Positions 52,225 through 61,465 of a stretch of 64,000 nucleotides of DNA are shown piece after piece. The position numbers and the translations under genes are program-made. The notes under the pieces were generated by a model. It was not told the DNA's origin. It saw only the letters and a list, made by a program, of their open reading frames with translations, and ran no database searches. Each line of letters opens with the position of its first letter. The stretch's first letter is position 1. This DNA is from Caenimonas aquaedulcis (GTDB lineage Bacteria > Pseudomonadota > Gammaproteobacteria > Burkholderiales > Burkholderiaceae_C), in assembly GCF_015831345.1 (NCBI RefSeq), contig NZ_JADWYS010000001.1, positions 3,810,618 through 3,874,617 on the forward strand, read 5' to 3'.

Positions 52225-53546
52225 ACTTCGGGGCATGGACGCAACGCTTCGGCTCGTGGAAGGAAGAGGCGCTGTCGGATCCGGAGGGTGACGACGGCAC
52301 GCGCTCGGTGCGCATCGTCACCTGCACCGTCGCGGTCTTCGTGATCGCGGCATTCATCTGGGCGTCCATGTTCCACATCGACGAGCTTGCGCGGGGACAG
52401 GGCAGGCTGGTCCCCGTCGGACGGGTGCAGCCCGTGCAGAACCAGGATGGCGGCGTTCTCGTGGCCATGCTCGTCGCTGAAGGCTCCCGCGTGCGCGCCG
52501 GCGATGTGCTGGCCGAGCTCGACGACAAGACGCAGCGGTCCGACTACGAGGAGCCTCATCGCAGGTGGCTGCAGAGCATCGCCTCGCTCGCAAGGATCGA
52601 AGCCGAACTCGCCTCACGCCCGATCGCGTTTCCGCATTCGCTGGAAGGGGAGCAGCGCATTCGCGACGATGAAATCGCCGCCCACCGAGCCAATCGCGCG
52701 GAACTGGCCGCAATTCTCGCGGGCTACGACGAGATTGCCATACAAAAACGCGAGATGCTCGAGCGCGCGCGGCGCGAGCTGGTCCTGCGCCAGCAGGAAG
52801 CCGCGATGCTGGTCAAGGAGCTCGAAATCGTCAGGCCGCTGGTGCCGGCGGTGCTGGCCGAGACGGAAGTGCTGCGCAAGGAGCGGGACCTGCTCAACGT
52901 GCGCAGCAGCGTCGTGGCGCAGGAACATGCGATGGGCGAACTGACAAGCGCTATCGCACAGGCGCGTGCCGACCACGCCAAGGCGTTAGGGGACTATCGG
53001 GCACGCCTGCAGAAAGAGCTCGTGGAGCGCCGGGCGGACGCCGACATCTACGCGCCCAGGAGCGCGGCGCGCGCCGACAAGGTCGCGCGCGCCAAATTGC
53101 TCGCGCCTGTGGACGGCGTCGTGAAGGCGGTGTACTTCCGTCGCCCAGGCCAGGTCGTTCCGCCTGCGGGGGTCGTGCTGGACCTTGTGCCGACCGACGA
53201 GGTGCTCATGATCGAAGCGCGCATCCTGCCAAGCGACGTCGGGTTTCTTCGCCCGCACCAGCGTGTCCGCGTGAAGGTGTCGTCTTTCGATTTCGCCATC
53301 TACGGCGCGCTGGACGGCACCGTTCGCAACATCAGCGCGGACTCCGTGCAGGAAAAGGACGGCAAGGAGTTCTACGTCGCCCAGGTCGCGCTGGAAGGTG
53401 TGCTCAAGGACAAGTCGGGTCAGCCGTTGCCGCTCGTTCCCGGCATGCAGGTCAACCTCGACATCGTGACGGGCAGCCGGACGGTGCTCACCTATCTCTT
53501 CAAGCCGATCGTGCGCGGTTTGAACCAGAGCTTCACGGAGAGGTAG
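52221..53546 (+). CDS. T1SS membrane fusion protein, HlyD/LapC type
   Basis: The 441-residue periplasmic adaptor has one membrane helix (about 31-50), a half-lipoyl domain starting ARGQGRLVPVGRVQPVQNQDGGVL, a long coiled-coil region (about 110-290, rich in REMLERARRELVLRQQEA-like heptads), the second lipoyl half (APVDGVVKAVYFRRPGQVVPPAG) and a beta-barrel C-terminus with VLTYLFKPIVRG, the HlyD-family end. It would link the ABC exporter to the TolC-like protein. The ATG overlaps the chimera's stop (ATGA), implying coupled translation. Confidence 0.9.
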   Translation: MNFGAWTQRFGSWKEEALSDPEGDDGTRSVRIVTCTVAVFVIAAFIWASMFHIDELARGQGRLVPVGRVQPVQNQDGGVLVAMLVAEGSRVRAGDVLAELDDKTQRSDYEEPHRRWLQSIASLARIEAELASRPIAFPHSLEGEQRIRDDEIAAHRANRAELAAILAGYDEIAIQKREMLERARRELVLRQQEAAMLVKELEIVRPLVPAVLAETEVLRKERDLLNVRSSVVAQEHAMGELTSAIAQARADHAKALGDYRARLQKELVERRADADIYAPRSAARADKVARAKLLAPVDGVVKAVYFRRPGQVVPPAGVVLDLVPTDEVLMIEARILPSDVGFLRPHQRVRVKVSSFDFAIYGALDGTVRNISADSVQEKDGKEFYVAQVALEGVLKDKSGQPLPLVPGMQVNLDIVTGSRTVLTYLFKPIVRGLNQSFTER

Positions 53547-53550
53547 CGGC

Positions 53551-54864
53551 ATGCGTGTTCGGTTTCGGCTCATGGTCGTTGCGCTGGCTTGCGTGTCGAG
53601 CGGCGGTGCGCTCGCGCAACGGATGGCGGCCGCGGACCTCGTGCGGCATGTGATCGCTGTCGACCCCCAGCTTGCGGCACGGCGGGCTAATGTCCGCGCG
53701 GCCGACGGCGATCGGCTTGCGGTGCAATCCGCGCTGTACCCGTCTATCGATGTCTCGTCGCAAATCGGCCGTGCAGGGCAGAAGGACTTGCCGACCCCCA
53801 GCCAGTTCAGCGCGAACGACGGCGTCTCCCGGCCAGCCTACTCACGATCGCTCACGATCTCGCAATTGCTCTTCGACAGCGGCAAGTCGGCGATGGAGCT
53901 GGAAATCGCGAGGACGCAGATCCTGCGCGAGGCGATCGCACTGGAGAAAGCCGTGAACGAACGCTCGCTCGCCGCGCTGCAGGCGATGCTCGATCTGGCG
54001 GCGGCCCGCGAGAAGCTGTCCCGCGCCAAAGCCACGCAGGGACGCCTGGAGCATCTGGTCGAACTTGTCCAGGGCCGTATGCGATCGGGGCAGGCACCCC
54101 TCGTTGAATTGCGCCGATCGCAGAGCAGGCTGCTCGAGCAACGAAGGGCGGTCGCCGAGCTCGAGGGCACTGCACGGCAGGCGGTAAAGACGTTCAGTCA
54201 GGTGACGCAGCTCGACCCTGCGAAGCTTGAACTCATTGCGCCTCCGGACGCCGCTCCCGATATCGCCGAACTGGAGCATTTGAGGTCCGCGTGCGAAGTG
54301 TCGTGTGTGGACGTGAAAGATGCAGAGACTGCAGTGCGGATCGCGGAACTCCAGCTCAAGGCGATGGCGTCCGGCTTTCTACCGAAGGTGGTGCTGCAGG
54401 CATCCGCGTCCCGCGCGCTCAACCCCGGAGGCGCGCAAGCACACTATGCGAGCCGCACGGTAGGGCTTGTCGCCAGCTGGAATCTCTTCGCGGGCGGTGG
54501 CGATGTCGGCCGCCGCCGGGCGGCCGCCGAGCGGCTCGATTCCGGGCGGTCTCAGAAGGATGCGGTGGTCATCGAGTCGCTCGGCCAGTTCGATCGTGTG
54601 CAGCAGCTGTTCCTCACCGCATCGGAGGTGGAACAGCTGGGGAAGTCCGCGGCCGAAATCGCGTCCGACACGCGCTCGCTGGCGGAGAAGGGTTACGAGG
54701 CGGGAGTGCGCCCCTTGCTCGACGTGGCCGACACGCTGGTGGAAGAGAACCGCGCACAGGCGGCCCTGATCGATGCCGGGACCCAGAAAAACCTCGCTTG
54801 GTTCCATCTGCTCGCACTTCACGGCGAGCTCGCTCGACGCATCGGAGCCGTCGACACCTACTAG
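53551..54864 (+). CDS. T1SS outer-membrane protein, TolC type
   Basis: The 437-residue protein has a signal peptide (MRVRFRLMVVALACVSSGGALAQ) and two OEP repeats that would form the TolC beta-barrel and helical tunnel: LYPSIDVSSQIGRAGQ, LTISQLLFDSGKSAMELEIAR in the first half and FLPKVVLQASASRAL, VASWNLFAGGGDVGRRRAA in the second. It starts 5 bp after the HlyD-type gene. It ends 7 bp before the convergent regulator gene. Confidence 0.88.
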   Translation: MRVRFRLMVVALACVSSGGALAQRMAAADLVRHVIAVDPQLAARRANVRAADGDRLAVQSALYPSIDVSSQIGRAGQKDLPTPSQFSANDGVSRPAYSRSLTISQLLFDSGKSAMELEIARTQILREAIALEKAVNERSLAALQAMLDLAAAREKLSRAKATQGRLEHLVELVQGRMRSGQAPLVELRRSQSRLLEQRRAVAELEGTARQAVKTFSQVTQLDPAKLELIAPPDAAPDIAELEHLRSACEVSCVDVKDAETAVRIAELQLKAMASGFLPKVVLQASASRALNPGGAQAHYASRTVGLVASWNLFAGGGDVGRRRAAAERLDSGRSQKDAVVIESLGQFDRVQQLFLTASEVEQLGKSAAEIASDTRSLAEKGYEAGVRPLLDVADTLVEENRAQAALIDAGTQKNLAWFHLLALHGELARRIGAVDTY

Positions 54865-54870
54865 CGCGTG

Positions 54871-55914
54871 TCAGGCGGCGGTGTGCCCGGACGACTCGCC
54901 GAGCAGCCCGAGTTCCCGCGCGAGGCGATGGGTTTGCGGGCATGGCGGCTGGCTCAGGATCACGGAGAGCGTGTCGCGGCAAAAACGATAGTGGCTCCAT
55001 GCGGCAGCCCAGTCACCTTGCGCGTGCGCGGAACGCATCAGGCCGCGATGGGCCGATTCGCAAAGCGGCTCCGCGTCGAGGACGCGCTGCCAAAGGCGGT
55101 CGGCTTCGATCCAGCATTTTCGGGACTCGAGCTCCTGGCCGAGTGCCGAAGCGGTCGATATGAACTGAATCGACAGCTTGCGTTGAACCGCCGTGAGCCA
55201 GCCGATTTGCTCCGCGCCGCAAATGCCGCCCCTATAAAGCGCGAGCAGCCCGGCACCTAGCCGCGTCAGCACGGCGGTCGCGATATTCTTCAGGCCGAGG
55301 GATACGCAATCCGCGAGCCTCGACATTGCTTCCACATCTGTCCACACCTTCTCCGGGTTCAGCGAGATGCGCCCGCCGCGAACAATGACGGTGTCATCGC
55401 TGCCGAGCAGCTTGCGCAACCGGTGAATGCTGATGCGTAGTGCCGAATTGGGGGACTCGCACCCGTCCCACAGCCGGTCCTGAAGGAATTCCGACGGCTT
55501 CCCGGCGGGCCCTGCAGCGGCCAGAAGGCACAGCAGGTCGAGCACACGCTGCTGGGCCCTGCCGTTCCATGTCACGTGCGACCCTTTCACCTCGATGCGC
55601 ATCGCGCCGAGCACGCGAACGCGGACGTTGTCGGTTCGGTGGCCGACGTCGAAGCAGCCATCCATGAGCGCATCGAGCAGGTCGCCGGCGCTGCGGCCGA
55701 TCGGATCGTTCGCGCCGGATCCGGAACTTGCCTGGCTGAAGTCGATGAGGAGCTTCGCTGCTGCCGTGTCGCCTGTGGATTCGATGAAGCATGCCGCGAG
55801 GGCGAGACAGGCATCAATCACCCTGTTGGCTGCAATTGCAGCAGGCGGGAGGGTCGCGAGAGGCGCGGGCCTATCCGTTCCCGCAAGATTCGCTCGGAGA
55901 GGACTGCTTCGCAC
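54871..55914 (-). CDS. BTAD/SARP-type transcriptional regulator
   Basis: The 347-residue protein has an N-terminal helical region (about 30-95) of no clear family, an OmpR-like winged-helix domain (about 100-185: VRVLGAMRIEVKG, RAQQRVLDLLCLLAA, SALRISIHRLRKLLG) and a bacterial transcriptional activator domain (about 190-335, ending HYRFCRDTLSVILSQPP). The GTG at 55914 is preferred because AAGGAG lies 6 bp before it; the open frame up to 56127 lacks coding character. Related regulators are often much longer, so this may be a shortened form. It converges on the secretion operon and may control it. Confidence 0.75.
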   Translation of the reverse strand: MRSSPLRANLAGTDRPAPLATLPPAAIAANRVIDACLALAACFIESTGDTAAAKLLIDFSQASSGSGANDPIGRSAGDLLDALMDGCFDVGHRTDNVRVRVLGAMRIEVKGSHVTWNGRAQQRVLDLLCLLAAAGPAGKPSEFLQDRLWDGCESPNSALRISIHRLRKLLGSDDTVIVRGGRISLNPEKVWTDVEAMSRLADCVSLGLKNIATAVLTRLGAGLLALYRGGICGAEQIGWLTAVQRKLSIQFISTASALGQELESRKCWIEADRLWQRVLDAEPLCESAHRGLMRSAHAQGDWAAAWSHYRFCRDTLSVILSQPPCPQTHRLARELGLLGESSGHTAA

Positions 55915-56232
55915 GCGGAACTCCTTCTGTTGTCTCCTGGGGCCTGGTTGCAGTTTCCGAGTGCACCGCCCTTCGTTCTTCCATCGTCCCAGTTTCCTGA
56001 AACTCATTGTCGGAAAGCGATGGGCACAGCGAATCCGCCTTATGGCTGAGTCGTGTTGGGCCTTTCGACACTTGCCGAGCGACGATGCTGCGATTCGTAT
56101 GCACGACCCAGCAGCAACGACCCACATCCCCCTCCAGCTTCCGCCTACAAGCCATTGCCTTGCGCCGCACTAGATTGAATCGACGCGGCTGCGTCGCACG
56201 CCTGCACGCCCGCAACACGACAGGAGATCACC
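55915..56232. other. Intergenic region between BTAD regulator and hemerythrin
   Basis: This 318-bp divergent region has no gene that can be supported. It holds the AAGGAG site of the regulator (55921-55926, minus strand) and AGGAG about 6 bp before the hemerythrin ATG. A TAGATT hexamer at 56171-56176 could be a -10 box but has no matching -35 element. Base composition is somewhat more AT-rich than the neighbours. Confidence 0.6.
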
Positions 56233-56670
56233 ATGGCCCAGGACGCCATCGCCTTGCTCGAAGCGGATCACCACCGGGTGGAAGAGCTGTTCCGCGAATT
56301 CAAGTCGGCCGGGGACCCGCAGGCCAAGCTGCACCTGGCCCAGGTGATCTGCATGGAGCTCACCCTGCATGCCATGGTGGAGGAAGAGATCTTCTATCCG
56401 GCCTTCGCCCGCGCCACCGGCGACGAACAGGTGCTGCAACACGCGCTCAAGGAGCACGCGGAGATCAAGGAGCTGATCGCCAAGGTGCTCACCGCCGAGA
56501 ACCTCGACGGCGCGATCGAAGCCGTCAAGCAGCACACGCTGCACCACGTCGATGACGAGCGCAAGGGCATGTTCGCCAAGGCGCGGGCTTCCGGCATGGA
56601 ACTCGCCACGCTCGGCGGGCAGATCCAGGCCCGGCGTGCCGAGGTAGCCGACGCGATCCAGGAAGCCTGA
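56233..56670 (+). CDS. Hemerythrin domain protein
   Basis: The 145-residue four-helix protein has the hemerythrin iron-ligand pattern: LLEADHHRVEELF near 8-20, MELTLHAMVEEEIFYPAF with His and Glu, LKEHAEIKELI, and HTLHHVDDERKGMF. It would bind O2 or NO at a diiron site or sense redox state. The ATG at 56233 is preceded by AGGAGATC. It converges with the esterase gene. Confidence 0.9.
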   Translation: MAQDAIALLEADHHRVEELFREFKSAGDPQAKLHLAQVICMELTLHAMVEEEIFYPAFARATGDEQVLQHALKEHAEIKELIAKVLTAENLDGAIEAVKQHTLHHVDDERKGMFAKARASGMELATLGGQIQARRAEVADAIQEA

Positions 56671-56673
56671 GCT

Positions 56674-57678
56674 TCAGCCCATCGCTCGCACCAGCAGCGG
56701 CAGGCTCACATCCATCCGGTAGTCCACCGAGGAGTGGTTGTCCGGGAATTCCTCGTAGGTGTGCGGCACGCCCATCGCGTCGAGCCGCTTGTGCATGCGC
56801 CGCGCGCCATAGACGAGGTTGTACTGGTCCACGTCGCCGCAGTCGATGTATAGCGCCTTCATCTGCTTCAGGCCAGGCCCGTGCTTCTCCACCAGCACCA
56901 AAGGGTCCCACGCCATCCAGTTCGCCCAGCGCTCGGGGATGATCTCGCAGGTGTCCGGCGTCACCGGCAGGCGAAGGCCGTAGCGCGCGGTGGGGTCGGG
57001 GTCGAAGCTCGCGGCCTGCGCCAGCATCATGATGATGTGGACGTCGCTGTCCTTCGTCTTCTTCGCCTGCCAGAACTCGTCCACCCACTGCGCCAGGTCG
57101 GGCTGCTTGGCGAGCGCCCGCAATACCGGCACGAATTCATGCCTGTACAGCAGTTCGAAGCCCATGTCGCCCGAGTGCACGCCTGCGGCGCTCCAGAAAT
57201 CCGGATGGAGCAGCGCATGCGTCATCGCGCCATAGCCGCCGCTCGATTTGCCGAAAAGCCCGCGCCGTCCCGCGCCACCGCACTTGAATTGCTGTTCGAC
57301 CAGCGGCACGGCTTCCTTCAGCAGGAAGTCATCCCAGCGCCCCATCGCCACGGAGTTCACGTACTGGTTGCCGCCGAGTTTGGTGAAGCAATCGGGGAAG
57401 GCCACCACCACGGGCGGCATCTGCCCTTCGGCGATCAGGCGGTCCAGCCGCTCGGGGACGTTCTCGCCGAAGTTCTTCCAGTTGGTGTGCGCCGGGCCGC
57501 CGGCGGTGAATCCCACCAGGTCGACCAGCAAGGGCAGGCCGCGCCCGTCATGGCCGTGCGGCACATAGACATCGACGATGCGCCGCGTCGGGTCGCCGAG
57601 CAGGTTGCCCTTCAGCGCGTCGCTGTCGAGCGTGAGCCGATGGATGGTGCCGGCCGGGGTGTCGGGATTCTTTCGCAT
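56674..57678 (-). CDS. Alpha/beta hydrolase, esterase D-like
   Basis: The 334-residue protein has the alpha/beta fold with nucleophile Ser145 in FGKSSGGYGA and a probable catalytic histidine in FPDNHSSVDYR; the pattern resembles enterochelin-esterase/EsteraseD-type hydrolases. There is no signal peptide, so it is probably cytosolic. The substrate is unknown. It is 30 bp downstream of dadA on the same strand. Confidence 0.8.
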   Translation of the reverse strand: MRKNPDTPAGTIHRLTLDSDALKGNLLGDPTRRIVDVYVPHGHDGRGLPLLVDLVGFTAGGPAHTNWKNFGENVPERLDRLIAEGQMPPVVVAFPDCFTKLGGNQYVNSVAMGRWDDFLLKEAVPLVEQQFKCGGAGRRGLFGKSSGGYGAMTHALLHPDFWSAAGVHSGDMGFELLYRHEFVPVLRALAKQPDLAQWVDEFWQAKKTKDSDVHIIMMLAQAASFDPDPTARYGLRLPVTPDTCEIIPERWANWMAWDPLVLVEKHGPGLKQMKALYIDCGDVDQYNLVYGARRMHKRLDAMGVPHTYEEFPDNHSSVDYRMDVSLPLLVRAMG

Positions 57679-57708
57679 GGGTTCCTTGGTGCAAAGTTGA
57701 AGATCGGT

Positions 57709-58965
57709 TCAGGCAGCGTACCGTGCCAGCGACAAGCCCTCGGTATCGATCGCAGGACGGGCGCCGCCCATCCAGTCCGCAAGCAGCTGCCCGCTCCCCG
57801 CGGCCATCGTCCATCCCAGCGTGCCGTGCCCGGTGGACAGCCACAAACCATCGAGGGGTGTGGGCCCGATCACCGGCGTGCCGTCGGGCGTCATCGGGCG
57901 CAGCCCTGACCAGAACGTCGCCTTCGCCACATCCCCCGCGCGCGGGAACAGGTCCGTCACCACGTGGTTCAGGGTCTGGCGTCGGCCTTCGCGCAAGGTC
58001 AGGCTGTAGCCGGCGAGCTCCGCGGTGCCGCCGACGCGGATGCGGTCACCCAGCCGCGTCACGGCCACCTTGTGCGTCTCGTCCATGATCGTGGACTCCG
58101 GCGCATGGGCCGCATCGTCGATCGGCAGCGTGATCGAATAGCCCTTGACCGGGTACACCGGGATGTCGATGCCCACGGGCCGCAGCAGCAGCGGCGAATA
58201 GCTTCCCAGCGCGACGACGACGCGATCGGCCTCCATCGCGCCCGCGCCCGTGCGGACACCCGTGACGCGATCGCCTTGCCGCTGCAGCGCCTCGATGTGC
58301 ACGCCCCACCGAAATTGCACGCCCAGCGCTTGCGCCATCGCAGCGAGCTTCTGCGTGAAGATGAAGCAGTCGCCGGTCTCGTCGCCGGGCAGGCGCAGCG
58401 CGCCGACGAACTTCTCCTTCACCAGCGAGAGTGCGGGCTCGTACCGCAGGTAGCCCTCGCGGTCGAGCAGCTGGTAGGGCACGCCGTACTGCTGCAGGAT
58501 CTCGATGTCCTTGCCCGTGCCGTCCAGCTGCTTCTGCGTGCGGAAAAGCTGCAGCGTGCCTTGGCTGCGTTCGTCATAGGTGATGCCCGTTTCCGCTCGC
58601 AATTCGCGCAGGCAGTCCCGGCTGTATTCCGCGAGGCGCACCATGCGCGCCTTGTTCACCTTGTAGCGGGCCTCCGTACAGTTGCGCAGCATCGCCGCGC
58701 CCCAGCGCCACATCGCCCAGTCCAGCATCGGCCAGATTACGAGCGGGCTGTGGTGCATCAGCATCCACTTGACCGCCTTGGCCGGCACGCCGGGCCCGGC
58801 CCAGGGCGCCGAATAGCCGGGCGACACCTCGCCGGCATTGGCGAAGCTGGTTTCGAGCGCGGGCCCGGACTGCCGGTCGACGATGGTCACCTCGTGGCCG
58901 GCGCGTGCGAGGTAGTACGCCGCCGTTGTACCGATCACGCCGCTGCCCAGGACGAGGACTTTCAT
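57709..58965 (-). CDS. dadA: D-amino acid dehydrogenase
   Basis: The 418-residue FAD enzyme oxidises D-amino acids to 2-oxoacids, feeding electrons to the respiratory chain. It starts [23 protein letters not shown] with the dinucleotide fold, has [18 protein letters not shown] near 46-63, the [10 protein letters not shown] segment and the C-terminal [26 protein letters not shown]. These are DadA hallmarks. No alanine racemase (dadX) or Lrp gene is adjacent. It is divergent from the flavodoxin-like gene. Confidence 0.92.
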   Translation of the reverse strand: MKVLVLGSGVIGTTAAYYLARAGHEVTIVDRQSGPALETSFANAGEVSPGYSAPWAGPGVPAKAVKWMLMHHSPLVIWPMLDWAMWRWGAAMLRNCTEARYKVNKARMVRLAEYSRDCLRELRAETGITYDERSQGTLQLFRTQKQLDGTGKDIEILQQYGVPYQLLDREGYLRYEPALSLVKEKFVGALRLPGDETGDCFIFTQKLAAMAQALGVQFRWGVHIEALQRQGDRVTGVRTGAGAMEADRVVVALGSYSPLLLRPVGIDIPVYPVKGYSITLPIDDAAHAPESTIMDETHKVAVTRLGDRIRVGGTAELAGYSLTLREGRRQTLNHVVTDLFPRAGDVAKATFWSGLRPMTPDGTPVIGPTPLDGLWLSTGHGTLGWTMAAGSGQLLADWMGGARPAIDTEGLSLARYAA

Positions 58966-59145
58966 GGCGCCAAGGCTATCAGCGAATGCCCGGGGGAGGA
59001 ACCGGAGAAGCAGCTGGCGCCGCCGCCTGCCCTGCGGCTCGACTTGATCTCCGTCAAAGGGCCCCCCCCACGCCCAGCCTATCGTTGCCCCGAGCCCCGA
59101 CTCCGCGGGGCCATGCGGCGCACGACACGCGCGAAGGAGAACAAT

Positions 59146-59670
59146 ATGGGCAGCACCCTCATCGTCTTCTACAGCCTGACCGGCAACTCGCGGCGCCTAG
59201 GGCAACTCCTGGCCGCGCAGACCGGCTGGCCTGTCGGCGAAGTCCTGGAGGAACGCCCCCGGACCGCCGGCGCGTCGGGTTACCTGCGCTGCGCCGTCGA
59301 CTCGTTGTTCCATCGCAGTCCCGAGGTCCGCTACCAGGGACCGGAACCGTCGGACTTCGCGAACGTGGTGCTCGTTGCGCCCATCTGGGCCGGGCGCATC
59401 GCCGGGCCGATGCGCAGCTTCGCCCGGGCCTACGGGAGCCGCCTGCAACGCATCGCGCTGCTCACGACCATGGGCGGCCGCGGCGGATCGAACGCCGTCG
59501 CCGAGATCGGCCGCGTCGCCGGGCGCGACCCCGTGCTGGCCGAAGTCGTCACCGCGCAGGAAGTCCAGGATGGCAGCTGTGCCCAGGCGGTCGAGGCGTT
59601 CGCGAAGGCTGTCGAACGATCCGCACCTGGGGAGCCGGTCCGCCCAGCCGTGTGGTCGCCGGCCTCCTGA
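59146..59670 (+). CDS. Flavodoxin-like protein
   Basis: The 174-residue protein starts [23 protein letters not shown], the FMN phosphate-binding loop of flavodoxins (SLTGNSRR), and has [19 protein letters not shown] and [17 protein letters not shown], as in flavodoxin-family quinone/flavin reductases. GAAGGAG lies about 7 bp before the ATG. It precedes the DUF2877 gene by 13 bp, which suggests it belongs to the same transcript. Its partner is unknown. Confidence 0.82.
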   Translation: MGSTLIVFYSLTGNSRRLGQLLAAQTGWPVGEVLEERPRTAGASGYLRCAVDSLFHRSPEVRYQGPEPSDFANVVLVAPIWAGRIAGPMRSFARAYGSRLQRIALLTTMGGRGGSNAVAEIGRVAGRDPVLAEVVTAQEVQDGSCAQAVEAFAKAVERSAPGEPVRPAVWSPAS

Positions 59671-59683
59671 GCCGGCGCGCGGC

Positions 59684-60511
59684 ATGAAGACACTGACGGT
59701 GGTCGAGGCCGGCCGCGGCACCCACGAAGCGCTGTCGCGCGGACGCGGCACTGTCTGCGCCGTCTTCCGGCGCAGCGTGTACCTGCACCTGCCGGGCGAT
59801 CGCCATGTGTGCCTGGGCGACGGCACGGTGGGCCGGGGCCCGATCAACGGCATCGTGGCCGAGGGTGCCGAGCTGCATGCGCTGCGCCAAGGCGACCGCG
59901 TGCGAGTCAACTCGCGGGATGCGATGCATTGGTTGCCCCGGGTGCGCTCCGCGGCACCGGTTGCCGGGGCGCTGCGCGGCAATCTCCGCTCGCTCCGGAA
60001 CGCGGCGGCCCTGGGAGTTCCGCGCGATGGCCTGGGCAGCCGGCTCGCCGGCGCGGCGTCGCCCTTCCTGCAGCAGGCGGATGCGGCACTGGACGCGTTC
60101 GATGCGTGGCTGCGTTCGCCGGTGCGTGCGTTCCCCGATGCAGCAGTCGGCCTCCTGGGCTGGGGCCCGGGCCTCACCCCTTCGGGCGACGACTACCTGG
60201 CCGGCGCGCTGGTCGCCCTGCGCGCGATGGGCTGCGACGCGACTGCCGAGCGCCTGTGGGACGCCTTGCGGGATGCAGCGGCCACGCGCACGCATGCGAT
60301 CAGCCGTGCCCACCTCGTCGCCGCCGCCGGCGGCGAGGCACACGAGACCCTGCACGATTGCCTCGAGCAACTGTTGGGGGGCGACGAGCCGCGATGGGAC
60401 GAGCCGCTTGCGCGCCTTTCCCGGGCCGGCCATTGCTCGGGCTGGGATGCACTCGCGGGGGCGGCCGCGGCGGTACGCGCAATGGTGGCATCGAAAGGGG
60501 CGACCCGATGA
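59684..60511 (+). CDS. DUF2877 protein (AllH-like)
   Basis: The 275-residue protein matches DUF2877, including the conserved WGPGLTPSGDDYLAGALVALRA (about 164-186) and the SRAHLVAAAGGEAHE segment. In E. coli the DUF2877 protein AllH, with AllF and AllG, forms the oxamic transcarbamylase that yields carbamoyl phosphate during anaerobic allantoin use. AllF/AllG homologues are not in the window but could lie beyond its end. It overlaps the carbamate kinase gene by 4 bp. Confidence 0.82.
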   Translation: MKTLTVVEAGRGTHEALSRGRGTVCAVFRRSVYLHLPGDRHVCLGDGTVGRGPINGIVAEGAELHALRQGDRVRVNSRDAMHWLPRVRSAAPVAGALRGNLRSLRNAAALGVPRDGLGSRLAGAASPFLQQADAALDAFDAWLRSPVRAFPDAAVGLLGWGPGLTPSGDDYLAGALVALRAMGCDATAERLWDALRDAAATRTHAISRAHLVAAAGGEAHETLHDCLEQLLGGDEPRWDEPLARLSRAGHCSGWDALAGAAAAVRAMVASKGATR

Positions 60512-61464
60512 CCGCGGCCATGCCCGGCCTGGCGGTGGTGGCGGTCGGTGGCAACGCACTGATCCGGGACCCGGCCCATCAGCTGATCGCCGACCAGTAC
60601 GAAATGGCGTCGCGCTTTGCCGCGGACGTGGCGGGCATGGTGAGGGACGGCTGGAAGGTCGTGGTGACGCATGGAAACGGGCCGCAGATCGGCTTCGTGC
60701 TGAGGCGCTCGGAACTCGCGATGCAGGAGCTGCGGCCGGTGCCCATGGATTACGCCGGCGCGGACATCCAGGGATCCCTGGGGTGGATGTTCGCGCGGGC
60801 GCTGCGCAACGAGTTGCGCAGCCGCGGCATGCGGGGCGAACCCGTCGCGCTGGTGACGCAGGTGCTCGTGGACCAGGACGATCCGGCTTTCGCGAGGCCC
60901 AGCAAGCCGATCGGCTCCTCGATGGATGAAGCCCGCGCACGGGAGCTCGCAGGCAGGTATGGCTGGACCATCCGCGAGGACGCGGCGGGCGGCTGGCGGC
61001 GCGTGGTGGCCTCGCCGCATCCCCGCGCGATCATCGAAGCCGGCGCAATCCGGCAGCTTCTGGATACAGGCTTCGTCGTGGTCGCTTGCGGCGGGGGCGG
61101 CATCCCCGTGATCGAAGACGCGGCCGGCCGCCTCCAGGGCGTCGAAGCGGTGATCGACAAGGACTTCGCGTCCGCATTGCTCGCGCGCGAGCTGCGCGCG
61201 CAGGCGCTGGTCATCCTCACCGGGGTCGAAAAGGTCGCGCTGGATTTCAGGCGTCCGACCCAGCGCTGGATCGACCGCATGACGGTCGCGCAGGCGCGTC
61301 GGCATGACGCGAAGGGGCAGTTCGACAAGGGCAGCATGGGGCCGAAGGTCGAGTCGCTCATCGAATTCATCGAGGGCGGCGGCAGTCTCGGGCTCATCAC
61401 CGACGCACCGAACCTGGCGCGTGCGCTGCGCGGCGAAACCGGCACGCGCGTTGTGGGGAACTGA
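60508..61464 (+). CDS. arcC: Carbamate kinase
   Basis: The 318-residue amino-acid-kinase-fold enzyme converts carbamoyl phosphate and ADP to carbamate and ATP. Motifs are VVAVGGNALI near 10, VVTHGNGPQIG near 47, VVACGGGGIPVIE, and the ending FDKGSMGPKVESLIEFI. In an AllH-like context it could be the ATP-gaining step (like AllK/YbcF). The ATG overlaps the DUF2877 stop and the ABC ATPase follows 1 bp later. Confidence 0.92.
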   Translation: MTAAMPGLAVVAVGGNALIRDPAHQLIADQYEMASRFAADVAGMVRDGWKVVVTHGNGPQIGFVLRRSELAMQELRPVPMDYAGADIQGSLGWMFARALRNELRSRGMRGEPVALVTQVLVDQDDPAFARPSKPIGSSMDEARARELAGRYGWTIREDAAGGWRRVVASPHPRAIIEAGAIRQLLDTGFVVVACGGGGIPVIEDAAGRLQGVEAVIDKDFASALLARELRAQALVILTGVEKVALDFRRPTQRWIDRMTVAQARRHDAKGQFDKGSMGPKVESLIEFIEGGGSLGLITDAPNLARALRGETGTRVVGN

Positions 61465-61465
61465 A

